Shown piece after piece: positions 60,901 through 64,000 of a stretch of 64,000 nucleotides of DNA. Each line of letters opens with the position of its first letter. The stretch's first letter is position 1. Made by a program: the position numbers and the translations under genes. This DNA comes from Polyangiaceae bacterium (GTDB taxonomy: Bacteria > Myxococcota_A > Polyangia > Polyangiales > Polyangiaceae), in contig JAHBVX010000001.1 in NCBI GenBank assembly GCA_019637295.1, positions 843,501 through 907,500 on the forward strand, read 5' to 3'. The notes under the pieces are model-generated. The model was not told where the DNA came from. It ran no database searches and saw only the letters and a program-made list of their open reading frames with translations.

Positions 60901-62439
60901 GTCCCGCCGCTCGGCATCCCTGCGTCTCTGCTCGAACCCGTGCAGGCGCCGCTGCTGGACTTGGTCGGCCGCTACAGCCGGACCCATGGCCCCTTCACGC
61001 TGGCCGACGTCGCCGCCCATTTCGGCCTGGGAGTAGCGCCCGTGCGTGAGGCGCTGGGCGAGCTGGTGCGCCGTGGGCGCGTCGTGGAGGGAGAGTTCTT
61101 GCCGCGCGGCGTCGGGAGCGAGTGGTGCGACTCGGACGTGCTGCGCAAGCTCAAGCAACGCTCCCTGGCGCGCCTTCGGCACGCGGTAGAGCCGGTGGAC
61201 CAACGCACCTACGTTCGCTTCCTGCTGGATTGGCAGCGCATTACTCGACCGGCGCGGGGAGCGGTGGCGCTCTTCGACGCTATCGAGCAGCTCGCCGCCG
61301 CGCCAATCCTGGCCTCTGAGCTCGAGCGCCGCGTCCTGCCCGTGCGCATTGCCGACTACAGCCCGGCGATGTTGGACGAGGCCTGCGCAGCCGGTGAGAT
61401 CGTGTGGTGCGGGCTGGAGGCGCTGGGCGCCGGCGACGGTCGCATCGCGCTCTACCCCGCCGAGCAGTACGACCTCCTCGCGCGTCGACGCGAGCCCGCG
61501 GGCGGAGAGCTTGCTGGGCGTGTGCGCGCGGCGCTGGGCGCGCGAGGCGCCTCGTTCTTCACTGAGATCGCCGGCGAGGTCGGGGGCTACCCCCCAGACG
61601 TTCTCGCCGCGCTGTGGGAGCTGGTCTGGGCCGGTGAGGTCACGAACGACACGCTCGCACCGCTGCGATCGTTGAGCCGCGGTGGTGGCGTCGCGGCGGA
61701 GCGTCGCAGGAGGCCTGGGCGCTTCGGAAAGCAGGCCCGCTTGCCCGGGAGCGAGGGACGCTGGTCGCTGTTGCGCTTGCGGAGCGACGCGGAGCGGAGC
61801 ACCGAGCGTCGCGCAACGCTGGCCCAAACCCTGCTCGCACGCTACGGCGTGTTGCCCCGGGATGCCGTGCGTGCCGAGGGCATCGACGGCGGGTTCTCGG
61901 CGGTGTACCCGGTGCTGCGCGAGCTGGAGCTCGCGGGCAAGGCACGTCGGGGCTACTTCATCGCCGGGTTGGGCGCGATGCAGTTCGCCTGGCCGGGCGC
62001 CGAGGATCGCTTGCGCGCGCTCGTCGGCGACGCGGATCAGGAGCTGCGCATCGTGTCGGCCACCGACCCGGCCTGTCCGTGGGGCGCTGTGCTGCCCTGG
62101 CCCGAGAGCGCGGGCCACCCGGCGCGCACCGCCGGCTCGAGCGTGGCGCTGCTGGGCGGCGAGCTGATCGCCTGGCTCGGAAAGCGCAAAGAGAGCATCG
62201 TCACCTTCGAGGGCGCTGCGGGCACGGCCGGGATCGAGGCGCTCGCAGGCGCTCTCGACGCCGTCGCTCGTGCGCCGGGTCGCCGCGCGCTGACCATCCG
62301 TGAGATCGATGGCGCGCCGCCGGAGCAGGGCGTGCTCGGTCAAGCCCTGATGCAGCGCGGGTTCGTCTCCACCTCCCGCGGGCTGTTGGCTCGCGGTGGG
62401 AGCGCCGCCGCCTGGCGAGAGCGCGACGTCTCGAGCTGA
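58000..62439 (+). CDS. lhr: Lhr-family superfamily 2 helicase
   Basis: The 1479 residues start with the helicase core: Walker A SAPTGSGKTLAAFL (residues 43-56), motif Ia VSPLKALA, motif II VDEIHAL (DEIH at 167-170), motif III LSATQRP, motif V in TSSLELGIDMGAVDLVIQIE and motif VI VQRVGRAGH. The Lhr-specific winged-helix and core domains follow, and the long C-terminal region ends in the Lhr-C type segment (ARYGVLPRDAVRAEGIDGGF, IAGLGAMQFAWPGAEDRLRA). Lhr translocates 3' to 5' on DNA and unwinds RNA-DNA hybrids, with a role in repair and mutagenesis. Length is in the range of full-size Lhr (about 1500). Confidence 0.9.
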   Translation: MASVLDRLREPARAWFQATLGEPTSVQAQGLGPILDGHSVLLSAPTGSGKTLAAFLAAIEGLTLGEEPPVPERLRVIYVSPLKALAADIEKNLRTPLVGIVRQAEALGHPCRVPTVAIRTGDTPQHERAAFARRPPDILITTPESLYLLLTSEARARLTSVHTVIVDEIHALCGTKRGSHLFLSLERLEALIGGRQRLQRIGLSATQRPLDVAAALLGGAEVDGDSRRPRAVTVVDAGRHKQLELRVEVPIEDLEPVVTKDPDAPRAPSVWPAIHPRLVELIRAHRSTMVFVNSRRLAERLAGAINEAAGEELALAHHGSVSLQQRTVIEERLKQGALPAIVATSSLELGIDMGAVDLVIQIEAPPSVASGVQRVGRAGHSVGEPSRGVIVPKYRGDLLSCAAAAKRMMHAEVEEIRAPRCPLDVLAQQVVAIVAMDAISADELFAMVRRAAPFAELPRRTFDDVLDMLSGRYPSEEFTVLRPRLTWDRTSGALRARDGARRVAVTGGGTIPDRGLYGVFLADGGGERSRRVGELDEEMVFESRVGDVFVLGASSWRIDEITSDRVLVSPAPGQAGRMPFWHGDRPGRSAELGRTLGALARELVDSTPAAAERRLISEHGLTDTAARALVGYLERQRQATGELPSDRTVVIERFVDEVGDYRVCLLSPLGARVHAPWALVVAARYREQTGGNVDVIHGDDGIVFRFPEADAPPEPSAFLLPAAAVRDAVVASLGHSALFSSHFRENAARALLLPSRRPGRRTPLWAQRKRASDLLAAAARHPAFPIVLETVRECLSDVFDIPALVQLLEGIERREITVRTVDSARPSPFAQSLLFGYVAHFMYEGDAPLAERRAQALALDPARLRELLGDPELRELLDPVVLDEVEREVGRLTESALQGEDGLHDLLIALGPLALDEIALRAEQGAPVEEWVRTLRVDRRVFELTIAGERRIAAVEDASRLRDALGVVPPLGIPASLLEPVQAPLLDLVGRYSRTHGPFTLADVAAHFGLGVAPVREALGELVRRGRVVEGEFLPRGVGSEWCDSDVLRKLKQRSLARLRHAVEPVDQRTYVRFLLDWQRITRPARGAVALFDAIEQLAAAPILASELERRVLPVRIADYSPAMLDEACAAGEIVWCGLEALGAGDGRIALYPAEQYDLLARRREPAGGELAGRVRAALGARGASFFTEIAGEVGGYPPDVLAALWELVWAGEVTNDTLAPLRSLSRGGGVAAERRRRPGRFGKQARLPGSEGRWSLLRLRSDAERSTERRATLAQTLLARYGVLPRDAVRAEGIDGGFSAVYPVLRELELAGKARRGYFIAGLGAMQFAWPGAEDRLRALVGDADQELRIVSATDPACPWGAVLPWPESAGHPARTAGSSVALLGGELIAWLGKRKESIVTFEGAAGTAGIEALAGALDAVARAPGRRALTIREIDGAPPEQGVLGQALMQRGFVSTSRGLLARGGSAAAWRERDVSS

Positions 62440-62443
62440 GCCC

Positions 62444-62821
62444 TCACGGGCTGGTCGCGAGCCCGAAGCCGAACATGGCCGCGAAGAAGCCGAAGTAGGC
62501 GAGCCAGAACAGCAGCATCAGGCCGCCGATCACGCCGCCGGCGATCATGCCGGCGAGGGCGAGCCCGTCGCCACCGATCGTCTCTGGATGCTCCCGCGCG
62601 AGGCGGCGAGCCCGCGCCCCGAGGTAGATGGCCACGAACCCGAGCGGAAAGCAGGACCACGCCATGATGCCGCACACCAGCGCGCCGATGGCCTCGCCCG
62701 AGGGCTGCGGTGTGGAGGGGCGCACGGGCGCGCCATAGCTGCCGGCGGGCGGCGGGACGAACTGTGGGTAAGCCACCGGAGCCGGCGGTGCAGGGGCGGG
62801 TGGTTCCGGCGGGCTCTGCAC
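62444..62821 (-). CDS. DUF4190-like membrane protein
   Basis: The ~125-residue protein has a Pro-rich start (SPPEPPAPAPPAPVAYPQFV, PPPAGSYGAPV), then two hydrophobic hairpins (EAIGALVCGIMAWSCFPLGF, VAIYLGARARRLA; DGLALAGMIAGGVIGGLMLL, FWLAYFGFFAAMFGFGL), the DUF4190 layout. The frame is open to 62992 across the end of the neighbouring gene. I place the start at GTG 62821 with low certainty because no ribosome site is clear. Function unknown. It converges with lhr, 4 bp apart. Confidence 0.6.
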   Translation of the reverse strand: MQSPPEPPAPAPPAPVAYPQFVPPPAGSYGAPVRPSTPQPSGEAIGALVCGIMAWSCFPLGFVAIYLGARARRLAREHPETIGGDGLALAGMIAGGVIGGLMLLFWLAYFGFFAAMFGFGLATSP

Positions 62822-62870
62822 GGCAAGGGGAGATTGAATCGAACCGTCGCGAGGGTCAACGCACTTGGTC

Positions 62871-63920
62871 TCAGGGCAGCCCGAGCCCCGGCACGTTGAG
62901 CTCGAACCGGTAGAGACCCTTGCGGGCGGTGACGAACAGCGTCTTGCCGTCCGCGCCGCCGAACGCACAGTTGGCTGGGATCTCGGGGACACTCAGCGTG
63001 TCGTGCAGGCTGCCATCCGGCGCGTAGACTTCGACGCCCGCCGTGGTGGTGACGTAGAGGTACCCCTGCACGTCGACCGCCATACCGTCGGCGCTCGCTG
63101 ACGTGTCCGTGAACTTGGCCGGGTTCGAGGTCGTGCCGTCCGAGGCGACGTCGTAGCGACGGACCAGCGCCTGTTGTGTGTCGGCCACGTACAGCACGGA
63201 CTCGTCCGGGGACAGCGCGACGCCATTCGGGGTCGGCAGGCTCGCGTCGACGAGGTGAAGAACTCCCGCGGGCGTCACCCGGAACACTCCCTGAAAGCCG
63301 AGCACGTTGGGGTTGCCCCCGTACGCCGGATCCGTGAAGTACAGCGTCCCGTCGCTGCGCACGATCACGTCGTTCGGTGAGTTGAGCGTCTTGCCTTCGT
63401 GGCTGTCCACGACCGTCTGGGGTGGGTTGCCGCCGGTGCTGCGCGACAGCCGGCGTCCGCTGTGCTCGCAGGCCACCAGCCGCCCCTGAGTGTCGAAGGC
63501 CAGGCCGTTGGAGTTGCCGCTCGGAGTGCGGAACGGCGTGGCGGGACCTGCGCCCGTGAGCGCGAAGATCGCGTTGGCCGGGATGTCGGAGAAGTAGAGG
63601 GTGGAGGTCGGCTTGTGCCAGGCGGGCCCCTCGAGGAAGGTGAAGCCGCCCTGCACGAGCACTGCCGGGCCGACGCCGGCGGTCGGGTCGACGAAGCCCG
63701 CGTCCGGAGCCACCGCGCCGCCGCTGCCACTGGTGCCACCCGTCGCGCTGCCGCCGCTGCCGCCGCCGCCGCCCGTCGCGCCGCCGGACCCGCTGCTCCC
63801 ACCGCTGCTAGCGCCGCCCGCGCCACCGCTGGCAGAAGACGTCGGCTCGTCGTCGCTGCCGCAAGCGGACGTCGCCGCGAGTAGCGTTCCCAGCACGAGA
63901 GCGAGGGCGAATCGAGTCAT
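62871..63920 (-). CDS. SMP-30/gluconolactonase-like lipoprotein
   Basis: The leader of this 349-residue protein, MTRFALALVLGTLLAATSAC, is followed by ~50 residues of Gly/Ser/Thr linker. The propeller domain has FLEGPAWHKPTSTLYFSDIP (metal Glu), GNSNGLAFDTQGRLVACEHS, LNSPNDVIVRSDGTLYFTDP (metal Asn), PNGVALSPDESVLYVADTQQ (metal Asp) and GMAVDVQGYLYVTT, the SMP-30/LRE pattern. Such enzymes hydrolyse lactones such as gluconolactone. Here the lipoprotein leader puts it at the periplasm or cell surface. The last ~80 bases of the window show nothing else. Confidence 0.85.
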   Translation of the reverse strand: MTRFALALVLGTLLAATSACGSDDEPTSSASGGAGGASSGGSSGSGGATGGGGGSGGSATGGTSGSGGAVAPDAGFVDPTAGVGPAVLVQGGFTFLEGPAWHKPTSTLYFSDIPANAIFALTGAGPATPFRTPSGNSNGLAFDTQGRLVACEHSGRRLSRSTGGNPPQTVVDSHEGKTLNSPNDVIVRSDGTLYFTDPAYGGNPNVLGFQGVFRVTPAGVLHLVDASLPTPNGVALSPDESVLYVADTQQALVRRYDVASDGTTSNPAKFTDTSASADGMAVDVQGYLYVTTTAGVEVYAPDGSLHDTLSVPEIPANCAFGGADGKTLFVTARKGLYRFELNVPGLGLP

Positions 63921-64000
63921 GTCAGTCTCCCGGACGCCGAGCGTCGGCGCGAACCTTCATCTCCAGTGAGCAGACGCGCACGTCTCGACCCACTCGCACA

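Overview
The window is very G+C-rich, densely coded DNA. It looks like a chromosome segment of a large-genome myxobacterium, most likely Polyangiales/Sorangiineae. The signs are: lipoproteins whose lipobox is followed by long Gly/Ser/Thr-rich linkers (genes at 5455, 35799, 53142, 62871), two MYXO-CTERM-like C-termini (19557, 57516), an IgGFc-binding-type surface protein, RCC1 and Sel1 repeat lipoproteins, and a Cys-rich repeat lipoprotein. No rRNA, tRNA, insertion sequence or CRISPR array was seen. The placement is inference; everything was read by eye without database searches.

Layout. 1-4285: a truncated M3 oligopeptidase, an N-acetylmuramoyl-alanine amidase, an outer-membrane protein and an RCC1 lipoprotein, all on the minus strand. 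4286-8156 is a scarred accessory island: a decayed and an intact four-helix-bundle (S23) gene, each followed by the same array of a 7-base repeat; the tail of a lost gene; a secreted beta-rich protein whose lipoprotein leader lies inverted in an 81-bp segment; a BrnT toxin relic; and a MntA/HepT toxin-antitoxin pair whose toxin is frameshifted by a 10-bp duplication. 8143-17880: an arrestin-like/ATPase operon, a lipoprotein, an HNH endonuclease behind a structured leader, an IgGFc-type protein and an aldehyde dehydrogenase.

17894-30269 is rich in radical SAM (rSAM) enzymes. One rSAM is translationally coupled to a short 36-codon gene. A second sits in a tightly overlapped operon: two HxsD-like proteins, a methyltransferase with an rSAM-type cysteine cluster, the rSAM, then DUF695/RraB. 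A third is paired with a Tat-exported protein. A fourth rSAM lies at 56402. Nothing I know describes the HxsD-like/methyltransferase/rSAM operon as a unit, and it is the best candidate for a new peptide- or protein-modification system.

30324-43937: a ClpB with a degenerate first ATPase site, glutaredoxin, a small lipoprotein coupled to a Sel1 lipoprotein, prepilin peptidase, a cyclophilin lipoprotein, a ThDP enzyme plus aldehyde dehydrogenase pair, a PaaX-type regulator coupled to a fatty-acid desaturase, a truncated gene and a GT39-like membrane protein. 43963-63920: two 3-beta-HSD-like dehydrogenases, an operon linking one of them to a flippase-like fusion and a GMC oxidoreductase, a Cys-rich lipoprotein, a Uma2 nuclease, a GDSL lipoprotein, GTP-dependent PEP carboxykinase, an Lhr helicase and a gluconolactonase-like lipoprotein.
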